A stretch of 11,691 bases of DNA from Vulcanimicrobiota bacterium (GCA_014305015.1 JACRUB010000180.1:1-11691); one strand, 5' to 3'. Numbered from the stretch's first letter, positions 1 to 6,395 are shown. Notes: generated from the sequence alone by a model not told the origin. Numbers and translations are program-made.

Positions 1-1
1 G

Positions 2-514
2 GTATACCAAGCTCTCGAAGTCAAGCTGGGCCGCGCCGCAACCGAAGACGAAGTCGCCGAAGCAATGGGCCTATCCGTCAAAGAACTCGACGTTTTGATG
101 CAGCGCGTCCGCGGCACATCCGTGCTTTCGCTCGAGGAGTTTCTTCCGAACGAAAAGGGCTACGAGATTCCGCTGGTCGACACGCTCAAAGACGGCGATA
201 ACGACGTAACGATTGCCGTCGAATCGCGCGAGATCAAAGCATCGCTCATTAAAGCCGTCGACGAGTTGCCGCCGCAAGAACGCACGGTCATCTCACTCTA
301 TTACTTCGACGGTCTAACGCTGAAAGAAATCAAGAGCGCTCTCAATGTCTCCGAATCGCGGGTTTCCCAGATCCACGCCCAGGCCGTCATCCATCTGAGG
401 ACCAAGCTGAGGAATCTGCGCGCCGATCTCGGCTACCGTGAGGGCGACCCCAACGTCAAGCAGAAATACCTCCGGAAAGGCCCCGCTGCGACCGATATAG
501 GAATAGCAGGGTAG
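2..514 (+). CDS. fliA: Flagellar sigma factor FliA (sigma-28), C-terminal part
   Basis: This is the C-terminal 170 residues of a sigma-70-family factor of the FliA type, which directs RNA polymerase to late flagellar and chemotaxis promoters. The reading frame is open to the left edge, so the real start lies outside the window and the ATG at 65 is internal. Visible residues 1-35 match sigma region 3 (LGRAATEDEVAEAMGLS). Residues 82-140 match region 4, with the helix-turn-helix at about 105-129 (LTLKEIKSALNVSESRVSQI) and the preceding ELPPQERTVISLYY, both characteristic of FliA rather than the primary sigma factor. After region 4 there is an extra tail of about 30 residues. The genes that follow are flagellar export and hook-length homologues, which supports the FliA call over a general stress sigma factor. 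The stop is TAG at 512-514, at the foot of a hairpin cluster. Confidence 0.93.
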   Translation, partial: VYQALEVKLGRAATEDEVAEAMGLSVKELDVLMQRVRGTSVLSLEEFLPNEKGYEIPLVDTLKDGDNDVTIAVESREIKASLIKAVDELPPQERTVISLYYFDGLTLKEIKSALNVSESRVSQIHAQAVIHLRTKLRNLRADLGYREGDPNVKQKYLRKGPAATDIGIAG

Positions 515-574
515 AATTCAGCCCTTCGGCTGAATTCACGGATTCAGCAGGTTACGCTGAATCCGCGTTAGCGG
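514..574. repeat. Cluster of three perfect hairpins downstream of fliA
   Basis: Three inverted repeats stand back to back. Hairpin 1 has a 10-bp stem (GAATTCAGCC, 514-523, with 528-537) and a 4-base loop CTTC. Hairpin 2 has a 9-bp stem (GGATTCAGC, 540-548, with 556-564) and a 7-base loop. Hairpin 3 is a 4-bp stem (CCGC 563-566 with GCGG 571-574), sharing two bases with hairpin 2. Hairpins 1 and 2 share the core ATTCAGC/GCTGAAT, so that 7-mer occurs four times in alternating orientation. No T-run follows, so this is not a classical intrinsic terminator. It could be a REP-like element or an mRNA-stabilising or attenuating structure between fliA and the next gene. The repeats are seen directly; the function is inferred. 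Confidence 0.75.
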
Positions 575-585
575 GGTAAGCCAGG

Positions 586-915
586 ATGGCGATTAGGCCA
601 GTCGATCTTCAAGGAGCATTCGTCGGGGCACAGGCTAACTCGACCGTGCTTCGCAATGCCGAAGAAGCCCCGGCCATCGCGCAGGCCGCCCAAAATGCGA
701 ACTTCGCCGCGCAGGCGAGTAAGCGCGAAGAGACGATCGAAGAAACGACGCACGCCGCCGGGAATAAAGTCAAAGCGAAAACGCGCAAGGACGAATCGGG
801 CGGCAAGCAGTCGGCCGATCAGCACACGCACCAGCGCCAGGCGGGCGAAGCCGCGGACGAGCATCCGCTCGGCCTCGCGGGCGAAGGCCATCATTTCATC
901 GACGTAACCGCGTAG
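586..915 (+). CDS. Small hypothetical protein in flagellar gene cluster
   Basis: This encodes 109 residues, is highly hydrophilic and shows no signal peptide or membrane segment. It begins MAIRPVDLQGAFVGAQ, continues with an Ala/Gln/Glu-rich helical stretch (about 25-55), and then turns strongly charged (KVKAKTRKDESGGKQ, about 62-76) with a His-rich tail. From memory, a family of short unnamed proteins in Clostridia-type flagellar clusters also starts with an IRPIDLQ-like motif followed by a Gln/Glu-rich helix and a charged tail. The resemblance is in style and position only. The gene sits between fliA and the FliK-like gene, 4 bases before the latter's start. There is no strong Shine-Dalgarno before the ATG, only purine-rich GGGGTAAG further upstream. 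No function can be assigned; a role in flagellar assembly or export is a guess from context. Confidence 0.65.
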   Translation: MAIRPVDLQGAFVGAQANSTVLRNAEEAPAIAQAAQNANFAAQASKREETIEETTHAAGNKVKAKTRKDESGGKQSADQHTHQRQAGEAADEHPLGLAGEGHHFIDVTA

Positions 916-919
916 AGAC

Positions 920-2836
920 ATGTCCGCGGTCGATCCACTAGCCGTTCTTGCCGCGCAAGCCGCAGCAATTCAATCCGGCGTCCCCGATGCATCGCTCGAT
1001 TTCGGCGCCGTCGCGCAAATTCTGCAAGCGCAGCTTGCGGCCGGCGATGTGCTCGAAGCCACCATCTTGCCCCCGCAAGGCGGACAAGATCTGATTTCCA
1101 TTCTCGAACAGACCGTGGTTGCACAATTGCCGGCCGACGTTCATCCCGGCGACGTGCTGTTATTGCAAGTGACGGGCTTCCAAGGCAACCAGATTCTGGT
1201 CCGCAATCTCGGCGTGCAAGATCCGAACAATCCAGTTGCGACATTTATTCCCCAACTTCCACCGCAGACACCGCAGGGAAGTTCGCCCGCCGCTACGCTG
1301 ACGACCATTGTTGGCAATCCAGGTGCACCGGCGGCGCAAACACAACCGCAAACAGCGTCGCCGCAGACGCCGGTGCCTGTAGAAATTCCACGTACGAGCG
1401 GTCCGCCGATCGCTCCACCCGCCTCGGTATTTGTAGCCGCCTCAGTACGTCCGTCGCCGGCTGCGCGACAACCGCAACAACCGCAAGAAGTACAGGCGCA
1501 AGTCCCGCCTGCGCCGGCGCAGCCCGTCGATATCGAGTCGCGGCTTGCAGCCGCGCGCGCGGCGACGGCAGAACGGTCCATACAAGCGCCGCCGCCTGAA
1601 CCTACACAAACGACGGCGGCATCGCAGGCGCCACAGCAATCGCGCCCGATCAATTTACCGGCCGCGCCTCCGGTCATTACGCGCAGCGCTGCGGCCGTGG
1701 TCCAGCAACGAGCAACAGCCGCGCAGCCAACAGCCGCTCAACCAACAACCGAACAACCAACTGCGGCGCAACCCGCCGCAGAACAAACCATCGCCGAAAA
1801 GGTTCCGGTTACGGCAGCCGCCGTGCAGCGTGCGCCGGCACGCGCCGCGAACACCGCCACCATTCTTGCCGACGCCTTAGCATCAAAGGAGCCCGTGAAA
1901 ATTCTTGCGGCACTCCGTGTGCCTGCGACTCCGATTACACTTGCTGCGGCCCGCGTCGTAACAAATGCAAGCACGCAAGTACAAACCGCATTGCAGAATC
2001 TGGAGCAGATGCTCTCGCAGGTGCACTCGAGCGATGCGCGCGTCGCAACCCTGCAGAACATAACCACCTTTATCTCGCACTTGGAACCGCGAAGTGCGCC
2101 GACCCTTTCCGCACAACTGAGCGCGTTTATAAGCAACGTCTTAGGCGGCGCGGAAAACAAGATGGCGCAGTTGCTGCAGGCCCTCGCCCCGCGCGCTCAA
2201 GCGGTACCGCAAGCACCTTTAAGCGTCGAGCATGTCGCAAGTGGTGCGCCCGCACACGTTCCCATCGTCGCCGAAGCACGCGCGGCCGAACGTCAAATGG
2301 CGATTTCACAAGACTTAAAATCGACGCTGCTCTCGCTGATCGCCAACCCGCCAACGGGCGGTTCACCGCAACTGACGCAAGCTGTGAACGAGAGTCTGAT
2401 CGCACTCACGGCCATGCAGTTCAATACCCTCATTGCAAATCAGCAGGATCCGAGCGCGCTTGCGATGAGCGTCCCGCTCGTATTTTATGACGGGGGCCAA
2501 GCTTCAAACATTCGCGTATCGCGGGATGCTCCAAACAAAAAATCCCAACGTCTCGACGCGGATAATTTTCACATCGCATTCGTCTTGGATACGCATGCGC
2601 TCGGAACCGTCGCAATCGATTTGGAAACTGTCGGACGCGCGGTCAAAGTTGCGGTGAAAACGGACCGCGCTTCAGCCGTCGACCGTTTCAATTCTTCACT
2701 TGGCGACTTGCGCGCGCGCTTAGAGCACTTACGGTATAACATGACTTCAACCGGAGCGGACATGGTGTCCGCGCAAGTAGCGCAAGCGGAGCCGGCCGCG
2801 CCTGTCAAAACCTCGAACGTGGACCTGCAGGCATGA
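920..2836 (+). CDS. fliK: FliK-like flagellar hook-length control protein
   Basis: This 638-residue protein has a FliK-like layout. Residues 40-100 form a predicted beta-rich N-terminal module (GDVLEATILPPQGGQ, then PGDVLLLQVTGFQGNQILVRN). Residues 110-310 are a low-complexity Pro/Gln/Ala/Thr-rich stretch. Residues 320-425 are helical (ILAALRVPATPITLAAARVV, then LSAQLSAFISNVLGGAENK). Residues 515-610 look like the C-terminal hook-length domain (SVPLVFYDGG...FHIAFVLDTHALGTVAIDLETVGRAVKVAV). FliK proteins are secreted by the flagellar export apparatus, measure hook length and trigger the export specificity switch through the FlhB C-terminal domain. The arrangement with a small FlhB-tail protein directly downstream resembles Bacillus ylqG-ylqH. 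It may therefore be this second FliK-like type rather than the canonical hook FliK, since no hook genes are visible here. The start ATG lies 4 bases after the previous stop, with only a weak purine stretch (GTAGAGAC) before it. Confidence 0.78.
   Translation: MSAVDPLAVLAAQAAAIQSGVPDASLDFGAVAQILQAQLAAGDVLEATILPPQGGQDLISILEQTVVAQLPADVHPGDVLLLQVTGFQGNQILVRNLGVQDPNNPVATFIPQLPPQTPQGSSPAATLTTIVGNPGAPAAQTQPQTASPQTPVPVEIPRTSGPPIAPPASVFVAASVRPSPAARQPQQPQEVQAQVPPAPAQPVDIESRLAAARAATAERSIQAPPPEPTQTTAASQAPQQSRPINLPAAPPVITRSAAAVVQQRATAAQPTAAQPTTEQPTAAQPAAEQTIAEKVPVTAAAVQRAPARAANTATILADALASKEPVKILAALRVPATPITLAAARVVTNASTQVQTALQNLEQMLSQVHSSDARVATLQNITTFISHLEPRSAPTLSAQLSAFISNVLGGAENKMAQLLQALAPRAQAVPQAPLSVEHVASGAPAHVPIVAEARAAERQMAISQDLKSTLLSLIANPPTGGSPQLTQAVNESLIALTAMQFNTLIANQQDPSALAMSVPLVFYDGGQASNIRVSRDAPNKKSQRLDADNFHIAFVLDTHALGTVAIDLETVGRAVKVAVKTDRASAVDRFNSSLGDLRARLEHLRYNMTSTGADMVSAQVAQAEPAAPVKTSNVDLQA
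1715..1789 (+). repeat. 15-bp tandem repeat inside the FliK-like gene
   Basis: Five consecutive 15-base units encode TAAQP, TAAQP, TTEQP, TAAQP and AAEQT (residues 266-290 of the FliK-like protein). The units differ mostly at third positions, so the array is degenerate and not recent. It lies in the disordered linker between the N-terminal module and the helical region. Copy number may vary between strains and change linker length. Confidence 0.7.
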
Positions 2837-3150
2837 ACCGCGATTCGTATTACGATTTTCGAAAGAAAGTGCGGCCGCGGCCTGCCGCGGCGGCCCTGAA
2901 GTACGATCCGCTCAGCGATGAGGCGCCGGAGATTCTGGCTTCCGGCCACGGTCTTGTGGCCGAAGAGATTCTACGGATCGCAAAAGAAAACGACGTGCCC
3001 CTGCATCAGGATGCGGCCATGGTAGAGGCGCTCGCGCGGCTGGATAGTACCGACGTTTTGCCCCGCGAGCTCTATGCCGTGGTGGCCGAGGTGCTGGCCT
3101 ACGTCTTCCGCTTGGATGAAGAGGTGACCGCAAACCAGAGAGGCGTTTAA
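2833..3150 (+). CDS. FlhB C-terminal-domain homologue (FlhX/YlqH type)
   Basis: This encodes 105 residues matching only the cytoplasmic C-terminal domain of the flagellar export gate FlhB. Residues 20-96 carry the family pattern: AALKYDPLSDEAPEILASGHG, VAEEILRIAKENDVPLHQD, and LPRELYAVVAEVLAYVFRL. There is no transmembrane segment. The self-cleavage motif NPTH, which precedes the AVALKY segment in true FlhB, is absent; the equivalent stretch reads PRPAAAALKY. The protein thus resembles stand-alone FlhX/YlqH proteins, which can stand in for the C-terminal fragment of cleaved FlhB and interact with FliK. The ATG overlaps the stop of the FliK-like gene as ATGA, so the two are very likely translationally coupled and act together in substrate-specificity switching. 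Confidence in the family is high; the exact role is inferred. Confidence 0.87.
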   Translation: MNRDSYYDFRKKVRPRPAAAALKYDPLSDEAPEILASGHGLVAEEILRIAKENDVPLHQDAAMVEALARLDSTDVLPRELYAVVAEVLAYVFRLDEEVTANQRGV

Positions 3151-3151
3151 T
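3124..3151 (+). promoter_or_regulatory. Candidate sigma-70-type promoter for ftsY-recA-recX
   Basis: GTGACC (3124-3129, 4 of 6 to TTGACA), a 16-base spacer and TTTAAT (3146-3151, 5 of 6 to TATAAT) would place a transcript start near 3158, about 35 bases before the ftsY GTG. The -35 lies inside the end of the upstream gene. The match is modest and the promoter rules of this lineage are unknown. The overlap with the palindrome at 3149-3168 makes it more credible. Confidence 0.33.
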
Positions 3152-3168
3152 CGAACAGGAGTTCGATT
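3149..3168. promoter_or_regulatory. Candidate LexA-type SOS box (CGAAC-N4-GTTCG palindrome)
   Basis: The gap before ftsY contains a perfect 8-bp inverted repeat, AATCGAAC (3149-3156) and GTTCGATT (3161-3168), with the four-base centre AGGA. Its core is exactly CGAAC-N4-GTTCG, the operator recognised by Bacillus-type LexA (consensus CGAACRNRYGTTCG, which the site matches at 13 of 14 positions). It overlaps the plausible -10 element TTTAAT, the place where a repressor would block transcription. The genes downstream are ftsY, recA and recX, and recA is the classic SOS target. As RNA it could equally fold into a simple hairpin with no regulatory meaning. Palindrome: seen. LexA role: inferred. Confidence 0.5.
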
Positions 3169-3192
3169 GGGACGAGGGAATAGAGATACTCC

Positions 3193-4110
3193 GTGAGCTT
3201 TCTGGCAAAGATCCGGTCTGCATTCGGGCGCTCAAAAGAGACGCTCTCGGCTATCGAATCGCTTGGCCGGGCGCGCAAACCCGTTGACGCAGCCTTTTGG
3301 GACGAACTCGAGGAGCTTTTACTCCTGGCCGATTTCGGCTTTCCCACCACTGAAAAAATCATCGGCGGGCTGCGCACTGTCGCCAAACAAGAACTCTGGC
3401 GCACAAGCGATCAGGCCATCGCGCGATTTCGCAAAGACGTCGAGCGTTTTCTCACGCTGCCGGAGGCCGAGATCAACCTCGCCAAAAAGCCGGCGGTCAT
3501 TCTCGTTGTCGGCGTCAACGGCAGCGGCAAAACCACAACCATCGGAAAGTTAGCGCAGCGCTATCGCAACGAACGCAAGAAAGTGCTGCTCGTTGCGGCA
3601 GATACGTTTCGCGCGGCCGCGGCCGAGCAACTCGCGATTTGGGCACAGCGGAGCGGCGCGGATTTCGTGCGCGGCCGCGAGGGAGCGGACCCAGCATCGG
3701 TGGTCTTTGACGGCGTACAAACCGGCAAGGCGCGCGGCGCGGAGATCATTCTCATAGATACTGCGGGCCGTTTGCAAACCAAAACCAATTTAATGGAAGA
3801 ACTTAAGAAGATGCGCCGCATCATCGAGCGTGAACTGGGCGAGCCGCCGGCGGAGACGCTGCTCGTGGTGGATGGAACCACCGGTCAAAATGCGATCTCG
3901 CAGGCGCGCCTCTTTAATGAAGCCACGAAACTCACCGGCGTCGTGGTGACAAAATTAGACTCGACTGCAAAGGGAGGCGTGCTGGTCGCGATCGTGGACA
4001 CGCTGGAGATTCCAATCAAATTTGTCGGGCTCGGTGAGGCGGCCGATGACTTGCGCCCCTTCAAGCCCTCGGAATTCATCGATGCACTTTTTGAAGATAG
4101 CGCAGCGTAG
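3193..4110 (+). CDS. ftsY: Signal recognition particle receptor GTPase FtsY
   Basis: This 305-residue SRP receptor docks the Ffh/SRP-ribosome complex at the inner membrane so that membrane proteins are inserted co-translationally. The helical N domain (about 1-95) is followed by the G domain. The P-loop GVNGSGKT is at 107-114, DTFRAAAAEQL at 137-147, DTAGR at 189-193, TKLD at 253-256, and the closing GLGEAADDLRPF at 279-290. The last motif, with the short N-terminus MSFLAKIRSAFGRSKETL, points to FtsY rather than Ffh or FlhF; the Met-rich M domain of Ffh is absent. The long acidic A domain of the E. coli protein is missing, giving a compact NG-type receptor that must bind membrane through its N-terminal amphipathic helix. 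The GTG at 3193 is the first possible start because an in-frame TAG lies at 3181-3183. The Shine-Dalgarno is weak. Confidence 0.96.
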   Translation: MSFLAKIRSAFGRSKETLSAIESLGRARKPVDAAFWDELEELLLLADFGFPTTEKIIGGLRTVAKQELWRTSDQAIARFRKDVERFLTLPEAEINLAKKPAVILVVGVNGSGKTTTIGKLAQRYRNERKKVLLVAADTFRAAAAEQLAIWAQRSGADFVRGREGADPASVVFDGVQTGKARGAEIILIDTAGRLQTKTNLMEELKKMRRIIERELGEPPAETLLVVDGTTGQNAISQARLFNEATKLTGVVVTKLDSTAKGGVLVAIVDTLEIPIKFVGLGEAADDLRPFKPSEFIDALFEDSAA

Positions 4111-4191
4111 TATGCCAGAGTGCTGGCATTCTCACCGGATAACCTTACACCACTGTAAACACTAACTAAAGAGAAATAGGAGTTTAGGAAC
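4111..4191 (+). promoter_or_regulatory. ftsY-recA intergenic leader with hairpin and recA ribosome binding site
   Basis: This 81-base gap begins with a 7-bp perfect inverted repeat (ATGCCAG 4112-4118, loop AGTG, CTGGCAT 4123-4129) immediately after the ftsY stop. No T-run follows, so any terminator activity would be weak. Next comes TTAC-N6-GTAA (4145-4158), a short dyad of unknown meaning. The gap ends with a good Shine-Dalgarno AGGAG (4178-4182), nine bases before the recA ATG. The AT-rich stretch 4137-4177 could hold a recA promoter, but I see no convincing -35/-10 pair. No CGAAC-type operator occurs in this gap. Confidence 0.5.
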
Positions 4192-5229
4192 ATGGCGCAA
4201 GACGACCGGCAAGTCGCACTCAACAACGCACTCGCGCAGATCGAGCGGCAATTCGGCAAGGGCTCGATCATGAAAATGGGCGACTTCCAAGAACGTATGG
4301 CGTACGAAGTCGTTCCCAGCGGCTCGATCGCCCTCGATTTGGCACTCGGCGTCGGCGGGTTTCCGCGCGGCCGTGTCGTCGAAATTTACGGTCCGGAATC
4401 CAGCGGTAAAACGACGCTTGCCCTGCATGCCATCGCAGAAGCGCAAAAGACCGGCGGCACCGCTGCCTTTATCGACGTGGAACACGCGCTGGATCCAACC
4501 TACGCTGCAGCGCTCGGCGTGGATCTGGACAATCTCTTAGTTTCTCAACCGGATACGGGTGAACAGGCGCTTGACATCGCCGAGATGCTCGTTCGCAGCA
4601 ACGCAGTCGACGTGGTTGTTGTCGACTCCGTTGCTGCGCTCGTGACCAAGGCCGAGCTCGAAGGCGATATGGGCGATGCTCACGTGGGCTTACAAGCGCG
4701 CCTCATGTCTCAGGCCCTGCGTAAACTCACGGCCTGCATCTCGCGTTCCAAGACGGTCATGATCTTCATCAATCAACTCCGCGAAAAAGTCGGCGTCATG
4801 TTCGGCAACCCCGAAACCACCTCAGGCGGCCGCGCGCTCAAGTTCTACGCCTCGATTCGTCTCGATGTTCGCAAACTCGAACAAATCAAGATCGGTACGG
4901 ATGTCGTCGGAACGCGCACCCGCGTTAAAGTCGTCAAAAACAAAGTGGCGCCCCCGTTCCGCCAAGCGGAATTCGACATCACCTACGGCCGTGGAATCTC
5001 CAAGATGGGTTCGATTCTCGACGTCGCGCTGGAACGCAACATCGTCGGCAAGAGCGGTTCGTGGTACACCTACGGTGAGACGCGCATCGGCCAAGGCCGC
5101 GAAAACGCCAAGGCGTTCCTTGAAGAAAACGTGCAGCTGGCAGACGAAATCACCGCCAAGTTGCGCGACGCAGTCCCGGCCATCGTCTCCAAGAACGGCA
5201 CCGCAACCCCGCCTCCCACCGAAGAATAG
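4192..5229 (+). CDS. recA: Recombinase RecA
   Basis: This 345-residue protein is a full-length RecA, the ATP-dependent strand-exchange recombinase that also stimulates LexA self-cleavage in the SOS response. Visible landmarks are FGKGSIMKMG (21-30), the Walker A motif GPESSGKT (67-74), FIDVEHALDP (93-102), the Walker B strand VVVVDSVAAL (141-150), DNA-binding loop 1 (about 157-165), the MIFINQLREK segment (190-199), and loop 2 FGNPETTSGGRALKFYAS (204-221). The C-terminal domain (about 265-330) ends in a short Pro/Glu tail, PPPTEE, less acidic than that of E. coli. The start is secured by AGGAG nine bases upstream and by the canonical MAQDDRQVALNNALAQIE opening. It lies 81 bases after ftsY and 54 bases before recX. 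Co-transcription with recX is typical; linkage to ftsY could bring both under the operator at 3149-3168. Confidence 0.99.
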   Translation: MAQDDRQVALNNALAQIERQFGKGSIMKMGDFQERMAYEVVPSGSIALDLALGVGGFPRGRVVEIYGPESSGKTTLALHAIAEAQKTGGTAAFIDVEHALDPTYAAALGVDLDNLLVSQPDTGEQALDIAEMLVRSNAVDVVVVDSVAALVTKAELEGDMGDAHVGLQARLMSQALRKLTACISRSKTVMIFINQLREKVGVMFGNPETTSGGRALKFYASIRLDVRKLEQIKIGTDVVGTRTRVKVVKNKVAPPFRQAEFDITYGRGISKMGSILDVALERNIVGKSGSWYTYGETRIGQGRENAKAFLEENVQLADEITAKLRDAVPAIVSKNGTATPPPTEE

Positions 5230-5283
5230 AAATGGGGATGGCGGGTTCGATTTTGGACTGTTGCTAGGCGCGAGGAGTGCGGA

Positions 5284-5769
5284 ATGGTTTCCCATTTAAG
5301 CGAGGAGGAACGACGCAGCAGTTCAAAAGCGGCCCGCCTTTCCGCGTTGCGCTGCTTAGCGCAGCGGCGCCTTACGGAGTCACAGCTTTGGGCTCGGCTC
5401 GAGCGCAAAGGTTTTCCCGATGAAGAGGTGCGCGATGCGGTTGCGTCGTGCAAACGCGACGGCTACATTGACGACAAACTCTTTGCGGAGTTATTCATCG
5501 AGCAAAAACGCAAGGCGATCGGCAATTCACGCCTCGTCGGGGAACTTGTAAAACGTGGAATCGATCGCGACGTAGCGGCTTTTGCAGTTCAGCGAGCTTC
5601 GGTTGACGAGACGCAACGCGCCGATGACGCGATCCTCAAGCTCTTTCGAACAAAATCGACGCTGAGCTACCCGAGCGCCGCGCGTACGCTCGAGCGGTTA
5701 GGCTTTCCGGCTTCGTTGATCTATCGCAAGCTGCGCGAGCATGCAGCTAGCTTTGGCCCACTTTCATGA
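5284..5769 (+). CDS. recX: Regulatory protein RecX
   Basis: This encodes 161 residues of the RecX family, small all-helical proteins that bind RecA filaments and limit their extension and ATPase activity. Three helical repeats can be followed. The first is LSALRCLAQRRLTESQLWARLERKGFPDEEVRDAV, the second carries GYIDDKLFAELFIEQK...RLVGELVKRGIDRDVA, and the third, weaker, is YPSAARTLERLGFPASLIYRKL. The motif DGYIDD at about 59-64 is a strong family marker. The position directly after recA is the usual one. The ATG has a good Shine-Dalgarno, GAGGAG (5272-5277), six bases upstream, so it is probably translated efficiently from the recA message. The stop TGA (5767-5769) overlaps the tail of hisIE on the opposite strand by six bases, leaving no intergenic terminator. 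Confidence 0.93.
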   Translation: MVSHLSEEERRSSSKAARLSALRCLAQRRLTESQLWARLERKGFPDEEVRDAVASCKRDGYIDDKLFAELFIEQKRKAIGNSRLVGELVKRGIDRDVAAFAVQRASVDETQRADDAILKLFRTKSTLSYPSAARTLERLGFPASLIYRKLREHAASFGPLS

Positions 5770-5770
5770 A
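5763..5770. other. Palindrome holding both convergent stop codons (recX/hisIE)
   Basis: TTCATGAA is an 8-base perfect palindrome. Its right half holds the recX stop (TGA, 5767-5769, plus strand) and its left half the hisIE stop (TGA, 5766-5764, minus strand). The two operons therefore overlap by six coding bases, with no room for a terminator between them. Each transcript must end inside, or read through, the opposite gene. Confidence 0.9.
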
Positions 5771-6393
5771 CCCTCGTGGTGACGGCGGAGCAACTCGGCG
5801 CCGATCCGCTCGAGGGGAATGTCTTGAAGTTCCAAGAGCACGAGCAAATGGAAAAGTAAGTCCGATGCTTCCCAAACTCGTTCGGACTCTTCGCTGTTTT
5901 TGGCGGCGATGATCACCTCGGCTGCCTCCTCGCCGATTTTCTTGCAGATGGCGTCGGGGCCGCCGCGAAAGAGTTTTCCAACGTAGGAATCCGGCGGCGC
6001 CTGCGCTTTACGCCCGCTCAAGACATCTTGGAGCATCAGAAGTGCCAGTGCAAAGTCGTTCGATTGCCGGTGCGTTCCGTGCAATGTGTTATGGAAGCAA
6101 GAAGGCTTGCCGGTATGACAAGCCGGTCCTTGCGGAATCACTTGGTACAACAAGGCATCTGCGTCGCAGTCGTATGAGACCGATTGCACCGCCTGTGTGT
6201 TGCCCGACGTCTCGCCTTTGCGCCACAGTGAATTTCTGGAACGGCTAAAGAGAACGGTCTGCTTCGTACGCAGCGTTTCTTCCAGGGCAATGAGGTTTGC
6301 ATGTGCGAGTGTCAAGACAGTTCCACTTGCAGCATCTTGAATCACAACAGGCAACAAGCCGCGCTCGTCCCAGCGTAGATCGGCTAGTTCCAT
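5764..6393 (-). CDS. hisIE: Bifunctional phosphoribosyl-AMP cyclohydrolase / phosphoribosyl-ATP pyrophosphatase
   Basis: This 209-residue fusion carries out histidine steps 2 and 3: HisE removes pyrophosphate from PR-ATP, and HisI opens the adenine ring of PR-AMP. The N-terminal HisI domain (about 5-105) contains LFSRSRNSLWRKGETSGNTQ, the Mg/Zn motif DCDAD, and GPACHTGKPSCF with its two zinc cysteines. The C-terminal HisE domain (about 115-205) shows GEEAAEVIIAAK and WEASDLLFHLLVLL. I place the start at ATG 6393: GGGAGG (6407-6402) lies eight bases ahead of it. The alternative GTG at 6399, overlapping the hisF stop as GTGA, would leave almost no spacing. It is the last gene of the histidine operon and ends convergently with recX. 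Confidence 0.95.
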   Translation of the reverse strand: MELADLRWDERGLLPVVIQDAASGTVLTLAHANLIALEETLRTKQTVLFSRSRNSLWRKGETSGNTQAVQSVSYDCDADALLYQVIPQGPACHTGKPSCFHNTLHGTHRQSNDFALALLMLQDVLSGRKAQAPPDSYVGKLFRGGPDAICKKIGEEAAEVIIAAKNSEESERVWEASDLLFHLLVLLELQDIPLERIGAELLRRHHEGS

Positions 6394-6395
6394 GC

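Noticed and set aside
514..574. Intrinsic terminator after fliA
   Set aside because: The stems are strong but no run of T follows on either side, so a classical rho-independent terminator is not supported.
568..921. Minus-strand open frame opposite the small hypothetical gene
   Set aside because: The plus-strand frame fits the gene order, the spacing to the FliK-like start and the hydrophilic composition; the minus frame is Arg/Leu/Phe-rich with no supporting signal.
1141..1677. Minus-strand open frame of 178 codons, rich in Cys and Gly
   Set aside because: It is antisense to the Pro/Gln/Ala-rich part of the FliK-like gene, and its odd composition is the mirror of that low-complexity coding sequence; there is no ribosome binding site or family resemblance.
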